Below, piece by piece: positions 46,741-54,494 of a stretch of DNA of 64,000 bases. Source of the DNA: Clostridium paridis (GTDB taxonomy: Bacteria > Bacillota > Clostridia > Clostridiales > Clostridiaceae); the NCBI RefSeq assembly GCF_016765615.1, contig NZ_JAESWA010000022.1:645542-709541 (forward strand), given 5' to 3'. A program made the translations under genes and the position numbers. Within the stretch, counting starts at the first letter, position 1. Each line of letters starts with the position of its first letter. The notes under the pieces were generated by a model, which saw nothing but the letters and a program-made list of their open reading frames with translations, was not told the origin of the DNA and searched no databases.

Positions 46741-48210
46741 ATGACAGAATTCTTTGATGTTAGAGACGAAAGAAATCTTACTATGCTTGTGGATTTTTAT
46801 GAGCTAACTATGGGAAATGGTTACTTTAATAATAACTTAAAGGATCAAATAGCTTATTTTGATATGTTCTTTAGACGTGTTCCTGACGGCGGTGGCTATT
46901 GTATCATGGCCGGAGTTGAGCAATTACTTCATTATTTTAAAAATCTAAAATTCACAAGTGAAGATATTGATTATTTAAGAAGTAAAAATATCTTCACGGA
47001 AGAATTTCTTCAATATTTAAAAGACTTCAAATTTTCATGTGATGTTTGGGCTGTACCTGAAGGAAACCCTGTTTTCCCAAATGAACCATTAGTTACTGTT
47101 AAAGGTCCAGTTATTCAAGCTCAATTTGTTGAAACTATGGTGCTTCTTACAATTAATCATCAAACATTAATTGCAACTAAGGCTAATAGAATATGTAGAG
47201 CTGCTAATGGTAAACCTGTAATAGAATTAGGTTCTAGAAGAGCTCAAGGTTATGATGGCGCAATTTATGGGGCTAGAGCTGCTTTAATTGGTGGATGCGT
47301 TTCTACTGCATGTACAATCTCAGAGCAACTATTTAACATTCCTGCAACTGGAACTATGGCTCACAGCTGGGTTCAATTATTTCCTACAGAATATGATGCT
47401 TTCAAAGCTTGGGCTGAAACATACCCTGATAATGCTGTATTCTTAGTCGATACATATAATGTTACTAAGTCTGGAATTCCAAATGCTATAAAAGTATTTG
47501 ATGAAATACTTACTCCAATGGGATATAGACCTAAAGGTATAAGAATTGACTCAGGTGATATAACTTATTTAACTAAGAAATGTAGAAAGATGCTTGATGA
47601 TGCAGGCTATTCTGACTGTAATATAATTATCTCAAATTCATTAGATGAGTATATTATTAGTGATGTTTTAAAGCAAGGTGCAACTATTGATAGCTTTGGT
47701 GTAGGTGAAAGACTTATTACAGCTAAAAGTGAACCCGTTTTTGGAGGAGTATACAAGCTAGTTGCTATAGATAGTGAAAATAGTATAATTCCTAAGATTA
47801 AAATAAGTGAGAACAATGAAAAGATAACTAATCCAGGTTTTAAAAAGTTATACAGAATTTTTGATAAAGATTCCCATATGGCAATAGCTGATTTAATAAC
47901 ACTTAATAATGAAATAATCGATGAAAATGAGCCATTAGAGATTTTCCATCCAATTCATACTTGGAAGAGAAAGAAAATAACTAATTTTTATGTAAAAGAT
48001 ATGATGACTCAAATTTTTGACAAGGGAAAATGTGTGTATGATTCTCCATCTGTAATGGATATAAAGGAGTTCGCTGCAAAAGAAACCGAAAAGTTATGGC
48101 CAGAGGTACTTAGATTTGAAAATCCTCATACTTATTATGTTGATTTATCTGAAAACCTATGGACTTTAAAGCAAAGTTTACTTCATAAATATTCAAATAT
48201 ATATAAATAA
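46741..48210 (+). CDS. pncB: Nicotinate phosphoribosyltransferase
   Basis: First step of NAD salvage from nicotinate, using PRPP and ATP. The 489-residue length is typical of the Gram-positive form. Motifs: TMLVDFYELTMGNGYF near the start, ELGSRRAQGYDGAIYGARAA, TGTMAHSWVQLF with the phosphorylated-His region, GIRIDSGDITYL and FGVGERLITAKSEPVFGGVYKL. AAAGGCGG precedes the ATG. It is monocistronic. A nested hairpin between direct repeats lies 90-145 bases upstream and may regulate it. Confidence 0.96.
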   Translation: MTEFFDVRDERNLTMLVDFYELTMGNGYFNNNLKDQIAYFDMFFRRVPDGGGYCIMAGVEQLLHYFKNLKFTSEDIDYLRSKNIFTEEFLQYLKDFKFSCDVWAVPEGNPVFPNEPLVTVKGPVIQAQFVETMVLLTINHQTLIATKANRICRAANGKPVIELGSRRAQGYDGAIYGARAALIGGCVSTACTISEQLFNIPATGTMAHSWVQLFPTEYDAFKAWAETYPDNAVFLVDTYNVTKSGIPNAIKVFDEILTPMGYRPKGIRIDSGDITYLTKKCRKMLDDAGYSDCNIIISNSLDEYIISDVLKQGATIDSFGVGERLITAKSEPVFGGVYKLVAIDSENSIIPKIKISENNEKITNPGFKKLYRIFDKDSHMAIADLITLNNEIIDENEPLEIFHPIHTWKRKKITNFYVKDMMTQIFDKGKCVYDSPSVMDIKEFAAKETEKLWPEVLRFENPHTYYVDLSENLWTLKQSLLHKYSNIYK

Positions 48211-48237
48211 AAAAAGGATGATAATTCATCCTTTTTT
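48211..48237. terminator. Bidirectional terminator after pncB
   Basis: AAAAAGGATGA/TCATCCTTTTT (48211-48221 / 48227-48237) with T8 on the plus strand; it also lies next to the stop of the convergent gene at 48238. Confidence 0.9.
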
Positions 48238-48447
48238 TTATTTATATGCAGTTAATTTTGGTAAATGAAGAAGCGTAAATTCTTCATCATAACCGTAGCT
48301 ATCAATATCTCTCAATGATATTGTTTTAGCTGTAGAAAATTCTTTAAATGGACATATTTCATTCTCTTTCGTCCCAACACTCATAGGACATTCAGAATAA
48401 CATGCAAATTTTTCTCCGTTAACTGACCAAAATGGACATTGACTCAT
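48238..48447 (-). CDS. Small cysteine-containing protein, unknown function
   Basis: 69 residues. Four Cys in the first 32 positions (CPFW, CYSEC, CPF at about 4, 16, 20 and 32) may bind a metal. The C-terminal half is TAKTISLRDIDSYGYDEEFTL. A GGGGGGAG site precedes the ATG. No family recognised with confidence. Confidence 0.7.
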   Translation of the reverse strand: MSQCPFWSVNGEKFACYSECPMSVGTKENEICPFKEFSTAKTISLRDIDSYGYDEEFTLLHLPKLTAYK

Positions 48448-48595
48448 AAACTCCCCCCCAGATGTAAAGGATATCTACATAATAACAACATTATAATCCA
48501 AAGTATAATTAAAATAAAGCTAAATGAGTAAATTTTTGTTATTTATATGTTAAAATTAAGATTTTCGTAATGTCTTTTGTATATTTTTCCATATT

Positions 48596-48922
48596 TTACT
48601 TGAATTTCTTGTTTTTCACTACCGAAATATTTATAATTTCATTCTGAAATGCTTTTAATAGTGCCTTTTCAAGAACCTTTTCTTGATCAAAGTTTTCAAT
48701 ATCATTGCAAACTGCAAAAACCTTATTAGTTTCTCCATCTACATTACTATAAGTAAGAGTAACATTAGGCTTATCATATTCTACATCTAATATTTTTAAT
48801 CCCCAGGACATCTGAGCAAACTCATTCTCATATTTAAGATATGTTAATTCCTTTAATTTCTTTGTTTCCTTTTTAGGATCTTTAACTATTATTAGTTCAT
48901 CCCCAACCTTATACTTAGCCAT
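48596..48922 (-). CDS. Hypothetical protein of 108 residues
   Basis: Soluble, mixed alpha/beta, beginning AKYKVGDELIIVKDPKKETK, with a DVEYDKPNVTLTYSNVDGET strand region. No signal peptide, membrane segment or recognised motif. TAGGAGGCAAT precedes the ATG. A promoter and a strong terminator lie 60-190 bases upstream on the same strand, so it may be attenuated or have its own nearer promoter. Confidence 0.75.
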   Translation of the reverse strand: MAKYKVGDELIIVKDPKKETKKLKELTYLKYENEFAQMSWGLKILDVEYDKPNVTLTYSNVDGETNKVFAVCNDIENFDQEKVLEKALLKAFQNEIINISVVKNKKFK

Positions 48923-48981
48923 AAATATTGCCTCCTATTTCTTTTGTAAGACCAAATTCATATTATTATCTAATTTTAGAT

Positions 48982-49071
48982 AAAAAATAAAAGAACAGAA
49001 AAAACTGTTCTCAAGAAAAATGAAATAAAATGAACATGGAATTTTAAGCATTGTTAATTGTTTAACAACCC
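48982..49071 (-). ncRNA. Possible small RNA or attenuated leader
   Basis: A ~90-base minus-strand unit: promoter at 49079-49107, an internal hairpin (TTGTTAA/TTAACAA) and an intrinsic terminator (AGAACAG/CTGTTCT at 48992-48998 / 49005-49011, then TTTTATTTTTT). A phenylalanine-rich leader frame starting MLKIPCSFYF runs through the terminator but has no good ribosome binding site. The remainder of 48923-49227 holds only this unit and the fur promoter. Confidence 0.5.
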
Positions 49072-49078
49072 TAGGTTC

Positions 49079-49107
49079 ATTCTACCAAAATACTAGATAT
49101 AATTCAA
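49079..49107 (-). promoter_or_regulatory. Promoter of the candidate small RNA
   Basis: TTGAAT (49102-49107) and TAGAAT (49079-49084) on the minus strand with a 17-base spacer. Confidence 0.6.
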
Positions 49108-49169
49108 TAGTTTTTTTGTAAATTTTCTGTATTTAATAAAAATACACATTCATTATTAATCAATAACCA

Positions 49170-49198
49170 TTGACAAAGGAGAATTATTATTTTATACT
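49170..49198 (+). promoter_or_regulatory. Promoter of the Fur/PerR-family gene
   Basis: TTGACA (49170-49175) and TATACT (49193-49198), 17-base spacer, 29 bases before the ATG. Confidence 0.75.
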
Positions 49199-49227
49199 TT
49201 AACTATCAATATACGAGGATGGTGAAA

Positions 49228-49641
49228 ATGGATAATATAACCGCTATTTTTAAAGAAAAGAAACTAAAGCTTACTCCCCAAAGAATTGCAGTTTATAAAT
49301 ATCTTAAAGGAACAAAGGAGCATCCTTCAGCAGAAGTAATTTATAAAGCACTTCAAACTGAATATCCAACAATGAGCCTTGCAACTGTTTACAAAGCATT
49401 AAAGACTCTTGTCGAAGTAGGCTTGGTTCAAGAAATAAATGTTGGAGAGGGAAACTTTAGATATGATGGTACAGTTTCAGAGCATCCTCATGTTCAATGT
49501 ATTAATTGTACTAGAGTAGATGATCTTTCTGAATTAGATCTTACTTCTCTAAATGTTGAAGCTGAAAAACATTCAAAATATAAAGTCTTCTCAAACAAAG
49601 TATATTTTTATGGTGTTTGTGATGATTGCCAACAAAAATAA
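49228..49641 (+). CDS. Fur-family metalloregulator, PerR-like
   Basis: 137 residues. The N-terminal winged helix has LKLTPQRIAVYKYLKGTKEHPSA and SLATVYKALKTLVEVGLV. The C-terminal dimerisation/metal domain has FRYDGTVSEHPHVQC with two CxxC zinc pairs (CINC, CDDC). The FRYDG and short length resemble PerR, the peroxide sensor of Firmicutes, more than Fur. The ATG at 49228 is preferred because GAGGATGG lies just upstream; a start 9 bases earlier is possible. Strong own promoter and terminator. Confidence 0.9.
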   Translation: MDNITAIFKEKKLKLTPQRIAVYKYLKGTKEHPSAEVIYKALQTEYPTMSLATVYKALKTLVEVGLVQEINVGEGNFRYDGTVSEHPHVQCINCTRVDDLSELDLTSLNVEAEKHSKYKVFSNKVYFYGVCDDCQQK

Positions 49642-49667
49642 AGCTACCTGGTAGCTTTATTTTTTTG
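49640..49667 (+). terminator. Terminator of the Fur/PerR-family gene
   Basis: AAAGCTAC/GTAGCTTT (49640-49647 / 49651-49658), 3-base loop, then TATTTTTTT. Confidence 0.9.
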
Positions 49668-49672
49668 CCTTA

Positions 49673-50887
49673 TTATTTATTTGCTGCATCAATAACTTCT
49701 TTCCAAGCTTCTCCGGAGTATTTCCCTGAACTTATTTCATTTAATTTATTTTTTATTAGATCCACATATTTTGAAGGCAAATTATAAAAATAGAATAAAT
49801 TATTTTCATTTGCATTTTTAATCTCTATAGCCATTTCTCCTCTTGTACCTTTAAGTTTTTCATCTAAAGACTTACTACCAGTTATTATACCTTCTTTTGA
49901 TAGGGTTTCATATGCTTCCTCTTTCATCAAATAATCTATAAATTTTCTCCCGCCTTCTTTATTTTTTCCATTAGCATAAAGAGAAACCATTGCACTTATC
50001 CCAGTTGGTGAATAGTTAATATTTTCACTTAAATTTATGTTTGAGTAACTTCTAAGTGGACTATTCTCATTAATATTTTTAGAAAGATATGATGTTCCAA
50101 ATATAATAGGTATGCTGCCTTTTTCTAGTTCTTTTATTTCATTTATAGATGTTTCCTTAAACAACCCTTTATTAAAATAACCACTATCAACAAAGGATTT
50201 CATTGTACTAAACAGAGTTTCCATTTTGGTTATTTTTTGATAATCCTCTTTACCTGACTTATAACTTTCCCTTAATTCACTAGGTAGCAAAAGGTAATTT
50301 GCAATATATGTAGATAAAGCTAATTCTACTGTAATATCCTTTGGTAATATATATGGAATCTGTATATTATTGTCTCTAAATCGCTTTAATAATCCTAAAG
50401 CTTCTTGAGAATTCTGTGGAACTTTTATACCAAGTTTCCCTAATGCTTCAGGATTATATATAAAGTCAAATGTATATGGAAATAATCCTAGACCATAATA
50501 TCTGTCATTAACTCTTCCACTAGCTCTATTAATATTATTAAAATTATCACTGAATTTTTCTTGTTCAAATATTTCATCAATAAATCTAAAATTATTATCT
50601 TCAGCTATGTCAATAAATGTGTCCCTAGAAGAAATCACTATATCTGGTTCAACTTCTTTATTTTTTATACTTCCATAGATATTAGACTTACTAATAATAT
50701 CTACCTTTATCTTTGAGTTTTTCTGCTTATATCCTTCAATTAATTTATTTATATTTTCTGGGGCTGTAATTTTATTTTCTTCCATCAAAATCTTAATATT
50801 ATCATCAACGTTAAGAGTTTGCTTTTTACATCCAAATAAAAAACTCGATATTGATATTATAAGTAAAATTGATACTATCTTTTTCAT
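49673..50887 (-). CDS. Extracellular solute-binding lipoprotein
   Basis: 404 residues. Lipoprotein signal KKIVSILLIISISSFLFGC (lipobox LFGC at about residue 20). The fold pattern is of family 1-type ABC solute-binding proteins: TAPENINKLIEGYKQKNSKI, PDIVISSRDTF, YGLGLFPYTFDFIYNPEALG, IPIIFGTSY and a C-terminal NLPSKYVDLIKNKLNEI. The start used has AAAGGAGG; a codon 33 bases upstream is rejected. No permease or ATPase gene is adjacent, so it is an orphan binding protein or sensor. Sugar is the usual ligand class but unproven here. Confidence 0.87.
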   Translation of the reverse strand: MKKIVSILLIISISSFLFGCKKQTLNVDDNIKILMEENKITAPENINKLIEGYKQKNSKIKVDIISKSNIYGSIKNKEVEPDIVISSRDTFIDIAEDNNFRFIDEIFEQEKFSDNFNNINRASGRVNDRYYGLGLFPYTFDFIYNPEALGKLGIKVPQNSQEALGLLKRFRDNNIQIPYILPKDITVELALSTYIANYLLLPSELRESYKSGKEDYQKITKMETLFSTMKSFVDSGYFNKGLFKETSINEIKELEKGSIPIIFGTSYLSKNINENSPLRSYSNINLSENINYSPTGISAMVSLYANGKNKEGGRKFIDYLMKEEAYETLSKEGIITGSKSLDEKLKGTRGEMAIEIKNANENNLFYFYNLPSKYVDLIKNKLNEISSGKYSGEAWKEVIDAANK

Positions 50888-51001
50888 TTGTACTCCTCCT
50901 TTTAATGTTATTTTGCTCAATTATTATGTACTCATACCATTTTTAATATATAAATAGTATAATCTTTCATTCCACTCATATATTTTATAGAGGTGATATG
51001 C

Positions 51002-51937
51002 ATGAAATTAAGGGTATTATTTATACATAAAAAACAAATATTTTTTTTATTAATGTTTTTAATCTTATGTTTTATTTCTGTTATACTTTTTAATCTTTTT
51101 TCCCAAAAAGAATATGGAGACTCTTTATCAGTTTTTGCTAAAGAAGACTATGAAAAAGGCCTGAAAAAAGATTTGAATGGGGATGGAAAAGAAGATGTTA
51201 TCAATATTACTACAAAAGATGATAAATATTATGTTGGTGCTACTATAAATAATAAAAGTTATATGCTCTCCCCCGATACCAAACTTGCTTCTTTAGGAAA
51301 AGAATATCCTAATTGGGGAATTAGATTATTTATGAAGGACATTTCTAGGGATGGAATTCCTGAGATCTTCTTACAATCTTCTCAAGAAGATACCGCAATT
51401 TCTCATATATTTTCATGGACTGGACTTGAATTTAAGGATTATTTTTATTCAACTAATAATGTTATGGGTATACTAAACTCACAAAACAATAAAACCCCAA
51501 AGTTTTTCTCTGGAAAAGTTGTAGATGGCCTTTTAACCTTTGATAGTTATATGCTAATTGGTAACAATTTTAAGAATACTTCCTACGATCAGTACACAGT
51601 TCCTGGTAGACAATCCGTCACTGAACTAATTGATGCAATAGAAGCTGCTTCAGTTCCATATGAACTTCCAAGTTTTTTCTGTAATTCTACTACAGAAAGT
51701 GATGCTGCTCTCTTATGGAAGTTAGATAAAAATGTCTATAGCTATAAGTTTCAAGATGCATTTTTCTTGGATGATAAGTGGGATAAGAATGGAGATATAA
51801 CTTCTATTATATGGCAGATTAATTTTAAACGAACAAATAAGTCAACATCTAAAAATGACTCTATTATTATAAAGGCAAAGGTTATCCCCTCAAACAAGGA
51901 TTATAAAGTATCTTCAGTAAGTTTATATGAAAAATAA
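51002..51937 (+). CDS. Membrane-anchored protein with one Ca-binding-like motif
   Basis: 311 residues. One transmembrane helix near the start (about 14-34, FFLLMFLILCFISVILFNLF), remainder extracytoplasmic. The DLNGDGKEDVINI motif near residue 56 and RDGIPEIFLQSS resemble FG-GAP/VCBS-type repeat strands with a calcium loop. The rest is not recognised. The start has GAGGTGAT 5 bases upstream; a GTG 9 bases earlier is the alternative. It is divergent from the solute-binding lipoprotein, with ~115 bases between. Confidence 0.78.
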   Translation: MKLRVLFIHKKQIFFLLMFLILCFISVILFNLFSQKEYGDSLSVFAKEDYEKGLKKDLNGDGKEDVINITTKDDKYYVGATINNKSYMLSPDTKLASLGKEYPNWGIRLFMKDISRDGIPEIFLQSSQEDTAISHIFSWTGLEFKDYFYSTNNVMGILNSQNNKTPKFFSGKVVDGLLTFDSYMLIGNNFKNTSYDQYTVPGRQSVTELIDAIEAASVPYELPSFFCNSTTESDAALLWKLDKNVYSYKFQDAFFLDDKWDKNGDITSIIWQINFKRTNKSTSKNDSIIIKAKVIPSNKDYKVSSVSLYEK

Positions 51938-51939
51938 AA

Positions 51940-52023
51940 GGCCGCTAATGCGGCCCAAAAAGGGGGATGGGGGGTTTGTTATAAAAAGCTATGCTCTTAT
52001 AACAAGGAGAAATCTCTCCTTAC
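51940..52023. terminator. Cluster of three hairpins between convergent genes
   Basis: GGCCGC/GCGGCC (51940-51955), TTGTTATAA/TTATAACAA (51976-51984 / 51997-52005) and AAGGAGA/TCTCCTT followed by ACATTTTT (52004-52027). They probably terminate both convergent transcripts; the G-rich AAAAAGGGGGATGGGGGG between them is unusual for this AT-rich DNA. Confidence 0.6.
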
Positions 52024-52071
52024 ATTTTTATTATTACCCTAAACAATAAGTTTATTCATTTTATTTAGTAT

Positions 52072-52605
52072 TTAGTCATAAAATTTTCCTTTTTCATACA
52101 TGTCTATTACCTTATCTAGAAACTTAGCTCTTTGAGTATCTACTATACTTCTTAGAGCTTTTAACATTTGCATATTTCTATCATCATTTGGGTTTTCTTT
52201 ATAGGTATTATTTACATTATTAAATAAATTATTAAACATTCCTGGATCCATTTGACCTCCAGGATTATTTCCATTCATTTGACCTCCAGAATTATTTCCA
52301 GTATTATTACCACTAAGCTGGCTTAGTAATGCTGCAAGTCCTGACATTTCTCCCATGTTATTCATATTAAATCCTTCTGTACCCATTCCACTTAAAATAT
52401 TCATCATTTGTCCCATGTCAAAATTTCCATTTAATAGCCCCATTAACTGACTTGGGTCAAAGCCCATTGGTCCATTATTTCCAAAAGGAGCATTGTTTCC
52501 AAAAGGTGCGTTGTTTCCGAAAGGTGTATTATTTCCATATGGGGCATTATTTCCAGCAGGAGAACCATTAATATTTTCTGATCTATTTCTATGTCTCTTT
52601 GACAT
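52072..52605 (-). CDS. Asn/Gly-rich repeat protein, spore-surface-like
   Basis: 177 residues. A basic start (SKRHRNRSENINGS) is followed by about five copies of a six-residue repeat of type APFGNN (encoded by 18-base repeats near 52470-52556), a Met/Gly/Asn-rich middle (LMGLLNGNFDMGQMMNIL), a second GNNxGGQM repeat, and a charged helical end (RSIVDTQRAKFLDKVIDMYE). No signal peptide. Low-complexity Gly/Asn/Met proteins next to the Gly/Cys-rich family here suggest spore coat or exosporium, but this is inferred from composition and context. Confidence 0.75.
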   Translation of the reverse strand: MSKRHRNRSENINGSPAGNNAPYGNNTPFGNNAPFGNNAPFGNNGPMGFDPSQLMGLLNGNFDMGQMMNILSGMGTEGFNMNNMGEMSGLAALLSQLSGNNTGNNSGGQMNGNNPGGQMDPGMFNNLFNNVNNTYKENPNDDRNMQMLKALRSIVDTQRAKFLDKVIDMYEKGKFYD

Positions 52606-52684
52606 TACCTTCCTCCCATATATTACTATGTACTATGTATTTATGTATAATGTTATATGTTATATGTTATAAAAATATATTTTT

Positions 52685-52705
52685 TTGGAGGGCATTGCCC
52701 TCCAA
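52685..52705 (-). terminator. Hairpin after the Cys/Gly gene at 52715
   Basis: TTGGAGGGCA/TGCCCTCCAA (52685-52694 / 52696-52705), 10-bp arms with almost no loop; A/T-rich tail. Between it and the next gene is a tandem 7-mer TGTTATA repeated three times (52651-52671). Confidence 0.65.
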
Positions 52706-52714
52706 CTACCATAC

Positions 52715-52969
52715 TTAGTAACCGAATCCGCCTCTTCCTCCGCAACCGCAGCCACAGAGCCAGAACAATAATATTAATATAAATGCTCTGTCATTGCATA
52801 GAACGTTTGGTTTACAAAGTATAATTAATAATACTATTAGTGACCAAATATTGTTACTTCCTACACCAACTCCTGCTCCATAAGGTGCTATTCCTTGACC
52901 ATATGCTGGAGCTACAGCAGTTTCATAGCAATATTCAAATTCATCACATTTATTATGATGTTTACTCAT
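52715..52969 (-). CDS. Small hydrophobic Gly/Cys-rich protein, spore-coat-like (1)
   Basis: 84 residues: a polar His/Cys/Glu start (SKHHNKCDEFEYCYE), a Gly/Ala stretch, then a hydrophobic run NIWSLIVLLIILC and FILILLFWLCGCGCGGRGG. The start ATG at 52969 has GAAAGGAG upstream. Shares with the next two genes an 'I-W-x-(I/L)-I-x-L-(L/I)' hydrophobic core flanked by Gly/Cys. Comparable to the YjcZ/CotJ-neighbour type of small sporulation proteins; no experimental link can be seen here. Confidence 0.72.
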   Translation of the reverse strand: MSKHHNKCDEFEYCYETAVAPAYGQGIAPYGAGVGVGSNNIWSLIVLLIILCKPNVLCNDRAFILILLFWLCGCGCGGRGGFGY

Positions 52970-53021
52970 ACACAACGCTCCTTTCGCTAAACTACTTCAT
53001 ATCTATAGTTATCTTAGAATA

Positions 53022-53240
53022 TTAGCAGCAATTGTCTCTTCCGCATCCGCCACCAAATCCGCCAAATCCACGGTTTCCACAGCAGCAGAATAGTAAAATT
53101 ATAATCCAAATCCATGAACAGTTTCCGCCGAATCCGCCGCAACCAAATCCGCCACCAAATCCACCTGGATATCCTCCTGGATAACCCATTCCTGGTCCTG
53201 GCATAAATCCATAATTAGGACAACAACATTTTTTACTCAT
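53022..53240 (-). CDS. Small Gly/Cys-rich protein, spore-coat-like (2)
   Basis: 72 residues: SKKCCCPNYGFMPGPGMGYP, a Gly/Phe-rich part, a hydrophobic core SWIWIIILLFCCCG and a Cys-rich end CGRDNCC. About 12 Cys and 24 Gly. AAAGGAG precedes the ATG. Clear paralogue-like layout with the neighbours on each side. Confidence 0.75.
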   Translation of the reverse strand: MSKKCCCPNYGFMPGPGMGYPGGYPGGFGGGFGCGGFGGNCSWIWIIILLFCCCGNRGFGGFGGGCGRDNCC

Positions 53241-53294
53241 TTATAATTCTCCTTTCAATTTTTAATTTATTATTTTTAAAGTTAATTGAGAAAA

Positions 53295-53711
53295 TTAGCA
53301 TACATCGTCATCAACACGTCTGTCATCGCAGCAACCATTATTATTTCTTCCACAACCACAAACTACGAATATTAATAGAATTATCCACCACCATGAATTA
53401 AATCCACCGCAGCCATATCCGCCTGGTTGACCATAAGGTAGCATTCCATAACCACCTACATTACCGCAACCGCATTTATTTTTCCTACACTTAACTGAGC
53501 AAGTATAAAGACCTGGATCATATCCGAATCCTGGATAGCCTCCTACGCCACCAAAGCCACCAGGTCCACCGAAGCCACCAGCTCCACCGCAGCCACATAG
53601 TGCAAATAAGATAATTATCCAAATAAAGCTACCACCGAAGAAACCATTATTATTGTTACAATCTCTTCTTTCTGCATTGGATAATCCATTTATGATCTCA
53701 TTAATATCCAT
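53295..53711 (-). CDS. Gly/Cys-rich protein with two hydrophobic cores, spore-coat-like (3)
   Basis: 138 residues. After a polar start (DINEIINGLSNAERRDCNNN) comes the unit FIWIIILFALCGCGGAGGFGG, then a Gly/Pro/Tyr stretch with CSVKCRKNKCGCG, and a second unit WWWIILLIFVVCGCGRNN, so the shared core occurs twice. This looks like an internal duplication or fusion of two family members. GAGGAGG precedes the ATG. Confidence 0.75.
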   Translation of the reverse strand: MDINEIINGLSNAERRDCNNNNGFFGGSFIWIIILFALCGCGGAGGFGGPGGFGGVGGYPGFGYDPGLYTCSVKCRKNKCGCGNVGGYGMLPYGQPGGYGCGGFNSWWWIILLIFVVCGCGRNNNGCCDDRRVDDDVC

Positions 53712-53848
53712 GGAAATCCTCCTCTCATTTTTTTGTATTGTTTAAATTTTATAGTATATACTATTCTTCACGCAAAAAAATGATACAATTTATTGTAATA
53801 ACATGAATTAAATGGTATGCATGCACATATTTATATATAATGAAAAAA

Positions 53849-53876
53849 GCTTGCAAGAGTTCCAACTCTTACAAGC
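53849..53876 (-). terminator. Terminator of the lonA-engB operon
   Basis: GCTTG-C-AAGAGTT pairs with AACTCTT-A-CAAGC (one mismatch), followed by TTTTTTC on the minus strand. Confidence 0.85.
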
Positions 53877-53884
53877 CTTTTTTA

Positions 53885-54493
53885 TTATATTTCTTCTACT
53901 TCTTCTTTTTCCACTACATCTTTGAAAATAAAATCTATTACTTCTTCTCTCTTCTTTTTATTTAAAGAAGAGAAGAAAAATAATTTATTAGTATTTCCTA
54001 AATCTAAAGTATCTCTTATAACTTTTTCACTTTTTCTTAAGTCATTATTAGACAACTTATCACTTTTTGTTGCAACTATAACATAGTCATAGTTAAAATG
54101 CTTAATCCAATTAAACATATCTATATCATCTTTTGTAGGTTTATGTCTACAATCAACTAAAAGTACAACTCGCTTAAGTGGTTCCCTATGCATTAAGTAA
54201 GTTTCAATTGTTTTTCCCCAACTAGCTAGTTCTTTTTTGGAAACCTTGGCATAGCCATACCCAGGTAAATCCACCAAATAAAAATCCTTATTTATTAAAA
54301 AGAAATTTATAAGTCTTGTCTTTCCCGGCGTCCCACTTACCTTTGCCAAACCTCTTCTATTAGTCAAAGCATTAATAATTGATGACTTTCCAACATTTGA
54401 TCTTCCAACAAAAGCAACCTCTACTCTCCCATCTATAGGATACTGCTCTCTTTTTACTGCAGAGATTATAAATTCTGATTGTTTTATATCCAT
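53885..54493 (-). CDS. engB: Ribosome biogenesis GTP-binding protein EngB/YsxC
   Basis: TRAFAC GTPase needed for 50S subunit assembly. 202 residues from [10 protein letters not shown]1 [10 protein letters not shown]2/G3 [12 protein letters not shown] and DLPGYGYA, G4 ATKSDK, G5 FFSSL. The start ATG at 54493 lies 1 base after the lonA stop, with GGAG inside the lonA end; an earlier in-frame codon is rejected. The lonA-engB order is conserved in many Firmicutes. Confidence 0.96.
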   Translation of the reverse strand: MDIKQSEFIISAVKREQYPIDGRVEVAFVGRSNVGKSSIINALTNRRGLAKVSGTPGKTRLINFFLINKDFYLVDLPGYGYAKVSKKELASWGKTIETYLMHREPLKRVVLLVDCRHKPTKDDIDMFNWIKHFNYDYVIVATKSDKLSNNDLRKSEKVIRDTLDLGNTNKLFFFSSLNKKKREEVIDFIFKDVVEKEEVEEI

Positions 54494-54494
54494 A

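Noticed and set aside
52470-52556. 18-base tandem repeats considered as a non-coding satellite
   Set aside because: They encode the APFGNN protein repeats of the 52072-52605 gene in frame.
52651-52671. Tandem TGTTATA x3, considered as a CRISPR-like or iteron array
   Set aside because: Only three 7-base units without spacers, in AT-rich DNA; not an array or origin.
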